DNA of 64,000 nt from positions 5,649,001 to 5,713,000 of the forward strand of contig NZ_CP059322.2 in assembly GCF_013694245.2 (NCBI RefSeq). Reading direction: 5' to 3'. The DNA comes from Micromonospora ferruginea. GTDB taxonomy: Bacteria; Actinomycetota; Actinomycetes; Mycobacteriales; Micromonosporaceae. Every line of letters starts with the position of its first letter. Within the stretch, counting starts at the first letter, position 1. The notes under the pieces are model-generated. The model did no database searches, was not told the DNA's origin, and worked only from the letters and a program-made list of their open reading frames with translations. A program made the translations under genes and the position numbers. Shown piece after piece: positions 7,538 to 15,680 of this stretch.

Positions 7538-7741
7538 TCAATCCACGAGCCAGTAGCTGAGGAACCCGTGGCAGACCGGGCCGGCGAACGCGGCGAGGGT
7601 GAGATCCCCGGTTCGCTGGTACGCCCACACGGTGAGCGCGACACTGCCGGTCGCGACGACAAACTGTCGGACACTTACCGCGCGACGTCTCCGGCTGCCG
7701 CCGGAGCCTTCCCGTGGTCGTGCCAGATCGCTAATGTGCAT
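7538..7741 (-). CDS. Small membrane protein, 67 aa
   Basis: ATG 7741 has AAGGAG at suitable spacing and starts MHISDLARPREG. The protein has an arginine-rich cytoplasmic N-terminus (SRRRRAVSVR) and one or two hydrophobic segments (QFVVATGSVALTVWAY and LTLAAFAGPVCHGFLSYWLV). It precedes the HTH gene by 12 bases. No family is recognised. Small membrane proteins paired with HTH proteins can be regulators, immunity-type proteins or membrane anchors; nothing here decides between these. Confidence 0.65.
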   Translation of the reverse strand: MHISDLARPREGSGGSRRRRAVSVRQFVVATGSVALTVWAYQRTGDLTLAAFAGPVCHGFLSYWLVD

Positions 7742-7775
7742 GGTGGCTCCTTGCCCTTCCAAAAGTAGGGAGCAT

Positions 7776-7808
7776 GACGGCACCCGAGGACGCATCTCGG
7801 GTGCCGTC
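7776..7808. promoter_or_regulatory. Strong leader hairpin upstream of the small membrane gene
   Basis: Perfect 13-bp arms GACGGCACCCGAG and CTCGGGTGCCGTC are separated by seven bases. The hairpin lies 35 bases upstream of the start codon of the 67-aa gene on the minus strand. It could be an attenuator or terminator in the leader, or an mRNA 5' stabiliser. No gene on the plus strand ends here. Confidence 0.5.
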
Positions 7809-7902
7809 GCTCATTGTGGAAGAGTGGATCCGTCGTTTGTCACACAGATTGTGCGACGCCGGAGGGGCGACAAGCTCTCGCTGCGAATCAACCCGCCGCA
7901 AC

Positions 7903-7932
7903 CTTGTCGATGACAAGAAAATGCTTGTCATC
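7903..7932. promoter_or_regulatory. Overlapping CTTGTC/GACAAG dyads
   Basis: CTTGTC-GAT-GACAAG (7903-7917) is directly followed, after six bases, by CTTGTCATC, which also pairs with GATGACAAG. A further GACAAG lies at 7869-7874. The cluster stands out in a relatively AT-rich stretch 160-200 bp upstream of the small membrane/HTH operon. The region 7809-8040 contains no gene that I can support. Confidence 0.4.
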
Positions 7933-8040
7933 GGCAACTCGGAAAGCGCGTCGGCAGCCCTGTGCCCGCCGGCCCGGCGATGGCGCGGGCGCGGGCGCGG
8001 GCGCGGCCGGACGGGGGTGCGACGCACTCCAGAGACGACG

Positions 8041-8069
8041 GAGGGCCGGCCCCGTCGGGGCCGGCCCTC
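8041..8069 (-). terminator. Terminator-like hairpin after tRNA-Ser
   Basis: Arms GAGGGCCGGCCCC and GGGGCCGGCCCTC (13 bp, perfect) have a three-base loop. The hairpin lies 23 bases beyond the 3' end of the minus-strand tRNA gene. Confidence 0.65.
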
Positions 8070-8092
8070 TTCGTTCGTGCTGCTCAAGCGAG

Positions 8093-8177
8093 CGGAGGAT
8101 ACGAGATTCGAACTCGTGAGGGTGTAAACCCAACACGCTTTCCAAGCGTGCGCCCTAGGCCTCTAGGCGAATCCTCC
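8093..8177 (-). tRNA. tRNA-Ser (anticodon GGA)
   Basis: The minus strand folds as an 85-nt type II tRNA. The acceptor stem is GGAGGAT paired with ATCCTCC, followed by discriminator G. The anticodon arm is CACGC-TTGGAAA-GCGTG with anticodon GGA, there is a long variable arm as expected for serine tRNAs, and the T loop is GTTCGAATC. CCA is not encoded. It reads UCC and UCU codons. It is divergent from the SRP RNA gene. Confidence 0.95.
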
Positions 8178-8254
8178 GCGAGCCAGGATACAGGTCCCTC
8201 GACGGCGGGCCACCCCACCCTCCCGGAAGATCCACTCGGCTTCGGGTAGGCTTG

Positions 8255-8348
8255 GCGGCACCTCCCGTGCGGCGGTATCTCGTGAACCTCCCCAGGGCCG
8301 GAAGGCAGCAAGGATAAGCGAGCTCTGCCGGGTGCACGGGAGGCCTTT
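8255..8348 (+). ncRNA. ffs: Small signal recognition particle RNA (4.5S-like)
   Basis: The core contains the conserved bacterial SRP domain IV, CCAGGGCCGGAAGGCAGCAA, followed by AAGCGAGCTCTGCCGGGTG. A perfect terminal stem pairs CCTCCCGTGC (8261-8270) with GCACGGGAGG (8334-8343), and a short T-rich run follows (CCTTTCT). This RNA binds Ffh for cotranslational targeting of membrane proteins. Its position just upstream of dnaX is the usual one in actinobacteria. The ends are approximate. Confidence 0.95.
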
Positions 8349-8456
8349 CTGTCTCCGGGGCCCGGTACGGTCGCTGCAGGTCAGGTCACTCAGGTGGTGG
8401 GTGGTCACCGGTGGCCGACCGGCGCAGAATGGCTCGGTCGAGAGGAGGCGGGACGG

Positions 8457-11210
8457 GTGGCACTGGCCCTTTACCGCAAGTACCGGCCCCGTACGTTCGC
8501 CGAGGTCATCGGCCAGGAGCACGTCACCGAGCCGTTGTCGCAGGCGTTGCGCAGCGGCCGGCTCAACCACGCGTACCTCTTCTCCGGCCCCCGTGGCTGC
8601 GGCAAGACCTCCAGCGCCCGGATCCTGGCCCGCTCGCTGAACTGCGAGCAGGGCCCGACGCCCGAGCCGTGCGGCCAGTGTGAGTCGTGCCGCTCGCTGG
8701 CCAACGACGGCGCCGGCTCGATCGACGTCATCGAGATCGACGCGGCCAGCCACGGCGGTGTCGACGACGCCCGCGAGCTGCGCGAGAAGGCGTTCTTCGC
8801 GCCGGCCCGCAGCCGCTTCAAGATCTATGTCATCGACGAGGCGCACATGGTCTCGTCGGCCGGCTTCAACGCCCTGCTCAAGCTGGTCGAGGAGCCCCCG
8901 GAGTACGTCAAGTTCATCTTCGCCACCACCGAGCCGGAGAAGGTCCTCGGCACGATCAGGTCGCGGACCCACCACTACCCGTTCCGGCTGATGCCGCCGA
9001 AGGTGCTCCGCCCCTATCTGGAGCAGCTCTGCGAGGCCGAGGGCGTCAAGGTCGAGCCGGCGGTCTTCCCGCTCGTGGTGCGCGCCGGTGGCGGCAGCGC
9101 GCGGGACAGCCTCTCCGTGCTCGACCAGCTCATCGCCGGCGCCGGCCCGGAGGGGGTCGGCTACGCCCGGGCCGCCGCGCTGCTCGGCGTCACCGACTCC
9201 GCGCTGATCGACGAGATGTGCGACGCGCTGGCCGCCGGGGACGGCGCGGCCGCGTACGCGACGGTCGACCGGGTCGCCGAGGCCGGCCACGATCCGCGCC
9301 GGTTCGCCTCCGACCTGCTGGAGCGGCTGCGTGACCTGATCGTGCTCCAGCAGGTGCCGGACGCCGCCGCCAAGGGCCTGATCGACGGTCCGGCCGACCA
9401 GATCGAGCGGATGGCCGCCCAGGCCCAGCGCCTCGGCCCGGCCACGCTGTCGCGCTGCGCCGACATCGTGCACAACGGCCTGGTGGAGATGCGCGGCACC
9501 ACCGCGCCCCGCCTGCTGTTGGAGCTGATCTGCGCCCGGATGCTCCTGCCCGGCGTCGACGACGCCTCCGGTGGCCTGCTCCAGCGCCTGGAGCGGATGG
9601 AGCGCCGGCTCACCCTCGGCGGCGCCGAGCCGCCCGCCGCTCCCGACCAGGGGGTACGCCCGGCGGCTCCCGCCACGGGCGCGGCTGCCGCCGCGATCCA
9701 CCCGTCGACCGCCGGCACGCCGGCGGCTGCCGACACCCCGACCGGTGCCGACACCGGCCCGGCCCCTGTTCCGGATGCTCCCGCCGCGGGTCCCGGCTCG
9801 GTTGCGGGTGCTCCCGTCGCCGGCTCCGACCCGGCTGCGGGTGCCTCCGCCGGAGGTGTCGGTCCCGTGCCGGACGTCCCCGGTGTGGTCCCGGCCGGCC
9901 CGACCGCGGTTACCGACGGCCCGGCGCCGGTCGCGGCGGTCCGCCGTCCGCAGCCGGTGGTGATGCCCGACCCGGCCACGCCCGAGCCGCCCCGCCCCGG
10001 CGCGGCGAACCCGGGCGCGCTGGACGCGGTCGCGGTGCGCCGGGTCTGGCCGGAGGTGGTGGGCAAGGTCAACCGGACCAACAAGCGGATCGCCGCGCTG
10101 ATGCGCGACGCCGTGGTCCGCGACCTGGACGGCGACACGCTGGTGCTGACCGTGAAGTCGACGGTGCTGGCGAAGATGATGGCGGACCACGCCGCCGTGC
10201 TGACCGACGCGCTCTACGAGGAACTGGGCGGTCGCTGGCAGATCCGCTGCGAGGTGGCCGGCGAGCGGGGCGGCGCGACGCTCGGCGGTCCGCCGCGTGC
10301 CACGGCCCGGCCGACCTCCCCGCCGGCGGACTCACCCACCCGTCCGGACCGGAACGGCCCGACCGAACCGGCCCATGCCGGACGCGCGGGCGACGACGCC
10401 GGCGGCCAGGGCGGTCCGGGCAGGGTGGGCGGCCAGGGCGGGCAGAGTGACCAGGGCGGGTCACGCGGTCAGGATGGTCGCGGTGGCCCGGGCCGGCCGG
10501 CGTCCGGACCCGACGCGTCGGGTCCGGCTGCGGCGCCCGACGCCGACGAGGCCGAGGACTGGCCCGAGCCGGCCCGGCCGGGTGGCGCGACGGCGGACCG
10601 GCGGCCGGAGCCGGCTGGACCGGGTGACGCGGCGGCCGGCGCGGACGAGTGGCCGGAGCCGGCCCGCCCGGGGGGCGCGTCCGGGAACGGCGCATCCGCG
10701 TCCGGCGCCCCGGGGAACGGCAGCATGTCCGCGTCCGGCGCCCCGGGGAACGGCAGCATGTCCGCAGCCGGCGCGTCGGCGAACGGCACGTCGCAGGGCA
10801 GCACGTCGGCGGCGGGCACCGCGCCGGGGGCGCGGGCGACCGCGGCCCAGCCGGGCGCGTCCCCGACGCCCGCACCCACCGGTGCGCCGGTGAGCAGCGC
10901 CATCGCGGCGGCACGGGCGGCCGCGGCGGGACGGGGTCCGCGTACCGGGGCGGGAGCGCGCAAGACGGCGGACGCCGACTGGGCCGGCGAGCCGCCGTAC
11001 GATCCAGATTTCGACGGCCCGGTGCGCGGCGGCGCGGGACGCCCCGGCGCCGCGCCGGCGGCGAACTTCGAGGGATTCGATCCGGGCGACGAGCCGCTGG
11101 ACGAGGTCATCGACGAGCGGACCGCGCGCGAGTCCAGTCAGGAGCAGGCGGTACGGCTGCTCCGCGAGGCGTTCGGCGCGGAGCAGATCGGCGAAGTGGA
11201 CGCGCGGTAG
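8457..11210 (+). CDS. dnaX: DNA polymerase III subunit gamma/tau
   Basis: A 917-residue clamp-loader ATPase of the replicative polymerase. The N-terminus has Walker A (GPRGCGKTS), the zinc-binding cysteine group (NCEQGPTPEPCGQCESC), Walker B (YVIDEAHMVS), a sensor 1 region (FATTEPEKV) and the SRC-like motif (IRSRTHHYPFRL). Domain III and a region that matches tau domain V (VWPEVVGKVNRTNKRIAALM) follow. Between and after them lie long, low-complexity Pro/Ala/Gly-rich linkers, including a perfect 33-bp tandem duplication. The length exceeds that of E. coli tau (643 aa, known) because of these linkers. GTG 8457 has AGGAGG upstream and precedes the conserved ALALYRKYRP. Confidence 0.97.
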   Translation: MALALYRKYRPRTFAEVIGQEHVTEPLSQALRSGRLNHAYLFSGPRGCGKTSSARILARSLNCEQGPTPEPCGQCESCRSLANDGAGSIDVIEIDAASHGGVDDARELREKAFFAPARSRFKIYVIDEAHMVSSAGFNALLKLVEEPPEYVKFIFATTEPEKVLGTIRSRTHHYPFRLMPPKVLRPYLEQLCEAEGVKVEPAVFPLVVRAGGGSARDSLSVLDQLIAGAGPEGVGYARAAALLGVTDSALIDEMCDALAAGDGAAAYATVDRVAEAGHDPRRFASDLLERLRDLIVLQQVPDAAAKGLIDGPADQIERMAAQAQRLGPATLSRCADIVHNGLVEMRGTTAPRLLLELICARMLLPGVDDASGGLLQRLERMERRLTLGGAEPPAAPDQGVRPAAPATGAAAAAIHPSTAGTPAAADTPTGADTGPAPVPDAPAAGPGSVAGAPVAGSDPAAGASAGGVGPVPDVPGVVPAGPTAVTDGPAPVAAVRRPQPVVMPDPATPEPPRPGAANPGALDAVAVRRVWPEVVGKVNRTNKRIAALMRDAVVRDLDGDTLVLTVKSTVLAKMMADHAAVLTDALYEELGGRWQIRCEVAGERGGATLGGPPRATARPTSPPADSPTRPDRNGPTEPAHAGRAGDDAGGQGGPGRVGGQGGQSDQGGSRGQDGRGGPGRPASGPDASGPAAAPDADEAEDWPEPARPGGATADRRPEPAGPGDAAAGADEWPEPARPGGASGNGASASGAPGNGSMSASGAPGNGSMSAAGASANGTSQGSTSAAGTAPGARATAAQPGASPTPAPTGAPVSSAIAAARAAAAGRGPRTGAGARKTADADWAGEPPYDPDFDGPVRGGAGRPGAAPAANFEGFDPGDEPLDEVIDERTARESSQEQAVRLLREAFGAEQIGEVDAR
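10698..10763 (+). repeat. 33-bp perfect tandem duplication inside dnaX
   Basis: Two identical 33-base units (10698-10730 and 10731-10763) encode ASGAPGNGSMS twice in frame. Degenerate relatives (SGNGASASG, AAGASANGTS) flank them. This is probably slippage in a disordered linker of DnaX. Confidence 0.9.
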
Positions 11211-11323
11211 CCGCATTCCGCACACCACCCTGTTCAATAGACGTTCTTCCTGCTCAGAGGCTTGACGCTGGAGCGCTTGCCCGGTGACCATCGATGTCGG
11301 TTTGATGCCGTTCGAAGGTTTCG

Positions 11324-12658
11324 GTGAGCAAAGTGGGAATTGTTCCAGCGAGGGTGGTTCTCGGGGCCACCCTGTCCCTGACCGCAGCGCTGGCGCCCGC
11401 GCCCTCGGGTGCCGCCCCGGCGCGCCAACCCGATCCGACGACGACCCGGATCAGCGTCTCCAGCGACCAGGCCCAGGCGAACGAGCGCAGCTCCAGCAGC
11501 AGCTCGTCGCGCACCGGGCGCTACGTCTCCTTCGCCTCCCGCGCGTCGAACCTGGTGCCGGGCGACACCAACGGCGTCGACGACGTCTTCGTCCGGGACC
11601 GGGCGACGGCGACCACCAGCCGGGTCAGCGTCTCCAGCGCCGGCGTCGAGGGCGACGCCTACAGCACCGGCCCGGCGATCAGTGGCACCGGCCGGTACGT
11701 CGCCTTCATCTCGGCGGCGTCGAACCTGGTGCCGGGAGACACCAACGGCGTGATCGACGTCTTCGTCCGGGACCGGGTCGCGTCCACCACCGTCCGGGTG
11801 AGCGTGCCCGCCGGCGGTGGGCAGGGCAACGGCGACAGCACCGTGCCGAGCATCAGCCAGGACGGCCGGTACGTCGCCTTCAGCTCGTTCGCCAGCAATC
11901 TGGTGCCGGGGGACACCAACGGGTTCGCCGACCTGTTCGTCCGGGACCTGCTGCACGGCACCACCAGCCGGGTCAGCGTCCCCGCCGCGGGCGGCCAGGC
12001 CAACGGCCTGAGCGGTTTCTCGTCGTCGACGATCAGCGGCGACGGCCGGTGGGTGGTCTTTCTGTCGACGGCGTCGAACCTGGTGCCCGGCGACACCAAC
12101 GACGCACCGGACATCTTCCTGCGCGACCGGTGGCGGGCGGTCACCTCCCGGATCAGCGTCTCCTCCACCGGGGAGCAGGGCGACGGTGTGAGCAGCGGTC
12201 CGGCGATCAGTGCCGACGGCCGGTTCGCCGCGTTCAGTTCCTGGTCGTCGAACCTGGTGCCGGGCGACACCAACGGCGTCGAGGACGTCTTCGTCCGGGA
12301 CCTGGCCGCCGGCGTGACCCGTCGGGTGAGCCTGACCGCCGGCGGCGTCCAGGGCAATCGCAGCAGCAGCCAGCCCGCGATCAGCGGCGACGGGAGGGGG
12401 GTCGCGTTCGTCTCGGGGTCGTCCAACCTGGTGCCGGGGGACACCAACGGGGCCGAGGACGTCTTCCTGGCCCGGTGGCGGACCGGGACGACCACCCGGC
12501 TGAGCGTCTCGGCCGAGGGTGCCCAGGCCGACAGCTTCAGCAACGATCCCTCGATCGACCACCGGGGGCGGTACGTGTCGTTCACCTCGTACGCGTCGAA
12601 CCTGGTGCCCGGCGACACCAACGGCATGCTCGACGTCTTCGTCGCCGACGCCGGCTGA
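11324..12658 (+). CDS. Secreted seven-repeat beta-propeller protein
   Basis: A 444-residue exported protein. A Sec signal (VARVVLGATLSLTAALAPAPSGAAPA within the first 35 residues) is followed by seven repeats of about 58 residues. Each has a variable ISVSSxGxQGxG segment, then DGRYVAFxSxASNLVPGDTN and DVFVRDR. The seven repeats make the whole mature protein, which fits a single seven-bladed propeller of the TolB/WD40-like (PD40) kind. Such domains bind ligands or partners; no catalytic residues are evident. GTG 11324 is preceded by GAAGG. The gene sits between dnaX and ybaB, which are usually closer, so it looks like a later insertion into a conserved block. The repeats are also visible at DNA level. 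Confidence 0.85.
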   Translation: MSKVGIVPARVVLGATLSLTAALAPAPSGAAPARQPDPTTTRISVSSDQAQANERSSSSSSSRTGRYVSFASRASNLVPGDTNGVDDVFVRDRATATTSRVSVSSAGVEGDAYSTGPAISGTGRYVAFISAASNLVPGDTNGVIDVFVRDRVASTTVRVSVPAGGGQGNGDSTVPSISQDGRYVAFSSFASNLVPGDTNGFADLFVRDLLHGTTSRVSVPAAGGQANGLSGFSSSTISGDGRWVVFLSTASNLVPGDTNDAPDIFLRDRWRAVTSRISVSSTGEQGDGVSSGPAISADGRFAAFSSWSSNLVPGDTNGVEDVFVRDLAAGVTRRVSLTAGGVQGNRSSSQPAISGDGRGVAFVSGSSNLVPGDTNGAEDVFLARWRTGTTTRLSVSAEGAQADSFSNDPSIDHRGRYVSFTSYASNLVPGDTNGMLDVFVADAG

Positions 12659-12786
12659 TCCGGCGGTCGCCCGCAGCCCTGGTGATCGCGGCACGGACCG
12701 GCGGGCGGGCTGCCGTGCGGGACCGACTGCTCACAGCGGATAGGCTGAGCGGCGGCCGAGCAGACGAGTGCGAGAAGGAGCGGCCC

Positions 12787-13119
12787 GTGCGCCCAGGTGG
12801 ACAGCCCAACATGCAGCAGATGCTGAAGCAGGCGCAGAAGATGCAGCAGCAGATCGCCAACGCCCAGGCCGAGCTGGCCGAGGCGGAGCTGACCGGGACC
12901 GCGGGCGGTGGCCTGGTGACGGCCACCGTCGCCGGCACCGGTGAGCTGAAGGGGATCAAGATCGACCCGAAGGCGGTCGACCCGGAGGACGTGGAGACCC
13001 TGGAGGATCTGGTCGTCGCGGCCGTGCACAACGCCGCCGAGGCGGCCCGGGAGCTGACCGAGAAGAAGATGGGCCCGGTCGCGGGCGGGATGGGCGGCCT
13101 CGGCCTGCCCGGTTTCTGA
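12787..13119 (+). CDS. ybaB: YbaB/EbfC nucleoid-associated protein
   Basis: A 110-residue member of the YbaB/EbfC DNA-binding family, usually a homodimer that coats DNA. It shows the family's glutamine-rich helix (QQMLKQAQKMQQQIANAQAEL), the central beta sheet (GGLVTATVAGTGELKGIKIDP) and the VDPEDVETLEDLV helix, followed by a Gly/Met-rich tail. GTG 12787 has AAGGAG eight bases upstream. It ends eight bases before recR, and the pair is a conserved recombination/replication unit next to dnaX in many bacteria. Confidence 0.94.
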   Translation: MRPGGQPNMQQMLKQAQKMQQQIANAQAELAEAELTGTAGGGLVTATVAGTGELKGIKIDPKAVDPEDVETLEDLVVAAVHNAAEAARELTEKKMGPVAGGMGGLGLPGF

Positions 13120-13127
13120 GCCGGCAG

Positions 13128-13721
13128 ATGTACGAGGGTGCCATCCAGGACCTGATCGACGAGCTGGGTCGGCTGCCGGGCGTGGGCCCGAAGAGCGCCC
13201 AGCGGATCGCGTTCCACGTCCTGTCGGCGGATCCGGCCGACGTCAACCGGCTGGCCGGCGCGCTGCGCAAGGTCAAGGACCTGGTCCGGTTCTGCACGAC
13301 CTGTTACAACGTGGCCGAGTCCGAGCAGTGTCGGATCTGCCGCGACCCACGGCGTACCGACGAGGTGCTCTGCGTGGTCGAGGAGCCGAAGGACGTGGTG
13401 GCGATCGAGCGGACCGGCGAGTTCCGTGGGCGCTACCACGTGCTCGGCGGCGCGATCAATCCGCTGGAGGGCATCGGCCCGGACAACCTGCGGATCCGCG
13501 AGCTGATGACCCGGTTGAGCGGTGGCGAGATCCGCGAGCTGATCCTCGCCACCGACCCGAACACCGAGGGCGAGGCGACCGCGACCTACCTGGCGCTGAT
13601 GGTCAAGCCGATGGGGATCGCGGTGACCCGGCTGGCCAGCGGCCTGCCGGTCGGCGGCGACCTGGAGTACGCCGACGAGATCACGCTGGGCCGTGCCTTC
13701 GAGGGACGCCGGGCGGTCTGA
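13128..13721 (+). CDS. recR: Recombination protein RecR
   Basis: A 197-residue RecR, which works with RecO and RecF to load RecA at single-strand gaps. It has the N-terminal helix-hairpin-helix (LIDELGRLPGVGPKSAQRIAFHVL), the four-cysteine zinc finger (CTTCYN and CRICRDPRR), and the Toprim domain (LCVVEEPKDVVAIERTG, then LATDPNTEGEATATYL). The length is the usual one. It follows ybaB closely and the two are likely cotranscribed. Confidence 0.97.
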   Translation: MYEGAIQDLIDELGRLPGVGPKSAQRIAFHVLSADPADVNRLAGALRKVKDLVRFCTTCYNVAESEQCRICRDPRRTDEVLCVVEEPKDVVAIERTGEFRGRYHVLGGAINPLEGIGPDNLRIRELMTRLSGGEIRELILATDPNTEGEATATYLALMVKPMGIAVTRLASGLPVGGDLEYADEITLGRAFEGRRAV

Positions 13722-13906
13722 GTTCCCCGGTCCGGTGGTGGGCGGCGTGCCCACCGCCGGACCGTCGTGCGAGCCGGCCTCGGAAGGTGTCGGCTTGATA
13801 GCGATTGCCCTTCGCCCGTTCCTCTTCTGTGTGACATGCCATAACCTCCCGCTCACGGACTGAGTCACAGCTCGGCGTGGACACATGTGCATGACAGAGG
13901 TGAGAG

Positions 13907-15577
13907 ATGCAGGCGAGCAGGCTGAAAACGGCCATGGCCCTCGCGGCCGCGGCCGCCCTGGCGGTCGGTGCGTCCGGTTGCGCGAAGAGCGACCGTGAAG
14001 AGGGCGGCGGTGACGCCAAGACCGGCGGCACCTTCGTCTTCGCCGGTGCCGGGGACCCGAAGAACTTCGACCCGATCTTCAACGACGACGGTGAGTCGTT
14101 CCGGCCGATCCGCCAGATGTACGACACCCTCGTGCAGAACAAGCCCGGCACCGCCGAGCTGCAGGGTGCCCTGGCGGAGAGCTGGGAGCACGACCCGGAC
14201 GGCAAGGTCTGGACCTTCAAGCTCCGCAAGGGCGTGAAGTTCCACGACGGCACCGACTTCAACGCCGCCGCGGTCTGCTTCAACTTCGACCGCTGGTTCA
14301 ACATGAAGGGCGCCGCCGCCCAGTCGCAGATGATCTACTACTCGGACACGTTCGGCGGCTTCGCCAAGAACGAGGCCGAGGGCGTCGGCCAGCCGGTCTA
14401 CAACAAGTGCGAGGCGAAGGACGACGGCACCGCCGTCGTCACGATGAACCAGTACAAGGGCGCCTTCCCGGGTGCCTTCGCGCTGACCGCGCTGTCGATC
14501 GCCAGCCCCGAGGCGCTGAAGAAGTACGACGCCGACGCGGTGAAGCAGAACGGCGACTCGTTCGAGTACAGCGCGTTCGCCAACGAGCACCCGGTGGGCA
14601 CCGGCCCGTTCAAGTTCGCGGGTTGGGACAAGGCCAAGGGTGAGATCACCCTGGACCGGAACCCCGACTACTGGGGCGAGAAGGCCAAGGTCGACAAGCT
14701 GATCATCAAGATCATCAAGGACGAGAACACCCGGAAGCAGGAGCTGAAGGCGGGCACCGTCCAGGGCATCGACTTCCCGGCCCCGGCCGACCGGAAGGCG
14801 CTCGCCGGCGAGGGCTTCCAGGTCCTCGACCGTCCGGCGTTCAACATCCTCTACCTGGGCATCAACCAGAAGAACCCGAAGCTGAAGGACCTCCGGGTCC
14901 GGCAGGCGATCGCGTACGCACTCAACCGCCAGCAGCTCGTCCAGACCAAGGGCCCGGGTGGCACCAAGGTCGCCGACCAGTTCATGCCGGACACCGTGCT
15001 CGGCTACGCGCCGGACGTGCAGAAGTACGACTACAACCCGGAGAAGGCCAAGCAGCTTCTCAAGGAGGCGGGCGCGGAGAAGTTGACCCTCAACTTCTTC
15101 TACCCCACCGACGTGTCCCGGCCGTACATGCCGAACCCGCAGGAGATCTTCACCGTTCTCGCCAACGACCTGAAGGCCGTCGGCATCACGGTCAACGGTG
15201 TGGCCCGCCCGTGGAACGGTGGCTACAAGGACGACGTGCAGCAGTTCGGCAAGCACGACCTGCACCTGCTCGGCTGGACCGGTGACTACAACGACCCGGG
15301 CAACTTCGTCGGCACGTTCTTCGGCCGCGGCAAGGTCGAGTTCGGCGACCAGGGCATGACCGAGATGTTCGACGCCATCACCAAGGCCGACGCCACGGTC
15401 GACGAGGCCGGCAAGAAGGCCGCCTGGGAGCAGGTCAACCGCGACATCGCCACCAAGTGGCTGCCGGCCGTGCCGGTCTGGCACGCCCCGCCGGCCATCG
15501 TGGTCACCAAGGACGTCAAGGGTCTCGTCGCCAGCCCGCTGACCGACGAGCGGTTCAACACCGTCAGCGTCGGCTGA
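13907..15577 (+). CDS. Peptide ABC transporter substrate-binding lipoprotein
   Basis: A 556-residue extracytoplasmic binding protein of the SBP_bac_5 (DppA/OppA) family. The signal peptide ends with a lipobox VGASGC (Cys25), so it is predicted to be a lipoprotein on the outer face of the membrane. Family features are TGGTFVFAGAGDPKNFDPIFN near the start, the YDTLVQ and LAESWEHDPDGKVWTFKLRKGVKFHDG block, and GPFKFAGWDKAKGEI. It is the first gene of a five-gene importer. The 185-bp gap after recR ends with GAGGTGAGAG before the ATG and includes a possible -10 (TAACCT, 13842-13847). A peptide substrate is inferred from family and neighbours. Confidence 0.94.
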   Translation: MQASRLKTAMALAAAAALAVGASGCAKSDREEGGGDAKTGGTFVFAGAGDPKNFDPIFNDDGESFRPIRQMYDTLVQNKPGTAELQGALAESWEHDPDGKVWTFKLRKGVKFHDGTDFNAAAVCFNFDRWFNMKGAAAQSQMIYYSDTFGGFAKNEAEGVGQPVYNKCEAKDDGTAVVTMNQYKGAFPGAFALTALSIASPEALKKYDADAVKQNGDSFEYSAFANEHPVGTGPFKFAGWDKAKGEITLDRNPDYWGEKAKVDKLIIKIIKDENTRKQELKAGTVQGIDFPAPADRKALAGEGFQVLDRPAFNILYLGINQKNPKLKDLRVRQAIAYALNRQQLVQTKGPGGTKVADQFMPDTVLGYAPDVQKYDYNPEKAKQLLKEAGAEKLTLNFFYPTDVSRPYMPNPQEIFTVLANDLKAVGITVNGVARPWNGGYKDDVQQFGKHDLHLLGWTGDYNDPGNFVGTFFGRGKVEFGDQGMTEMFDAITKADATVDEAGKKAAWEQVNRDIATKWLPAVPVWHAPPAIVVTKDVKGLVASPLTDERFNTVSVG

Positions 15578-15608
15578 GGCGGCTCCACCGCTGACGCCAC
15601 ACGCGGAA

Positions 15609-15646
15609 TCGGCCCGGGCCGGGCACTCGCTCCCGGCCCGGGCCGA
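15609..15646 (+). terminator. Intercistronic hairpin between binding protein and permease
   Basis: Perfect 15-bp arms TCGGCCCGGGCCGGG and CCCGGCCCGGGCCGA flank an eight-base loop. The hairpin lies 31 bases after the binding-protein stop and 34 bases before the permease start. In ABC operons such hairpins often stabilise the upstream message or partly terminate, giving more binding protein than permease. Confidence 0.6.
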
Positions 15647-15680
15647 CCCGCTGTTCAACCGAGAATCTGGTGTGTGAGAG

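Noticed and set aside
7013..7741. Excision module or toxin-antitoxin pair
   Set aside because: There is no integrase, attachment repeat or recognised toxin or antitoxin fold; the HTH resemblance alone is insufficient.
11234..12694. A 486-codon open frame on the minus strand opposite the propeller gene
   Set aside because: It mirrors the repeats of the plus-strand gene, has no ribosome binding site or recognisable domain, and the plus-strand protein has a signal peptide and clear repeats.
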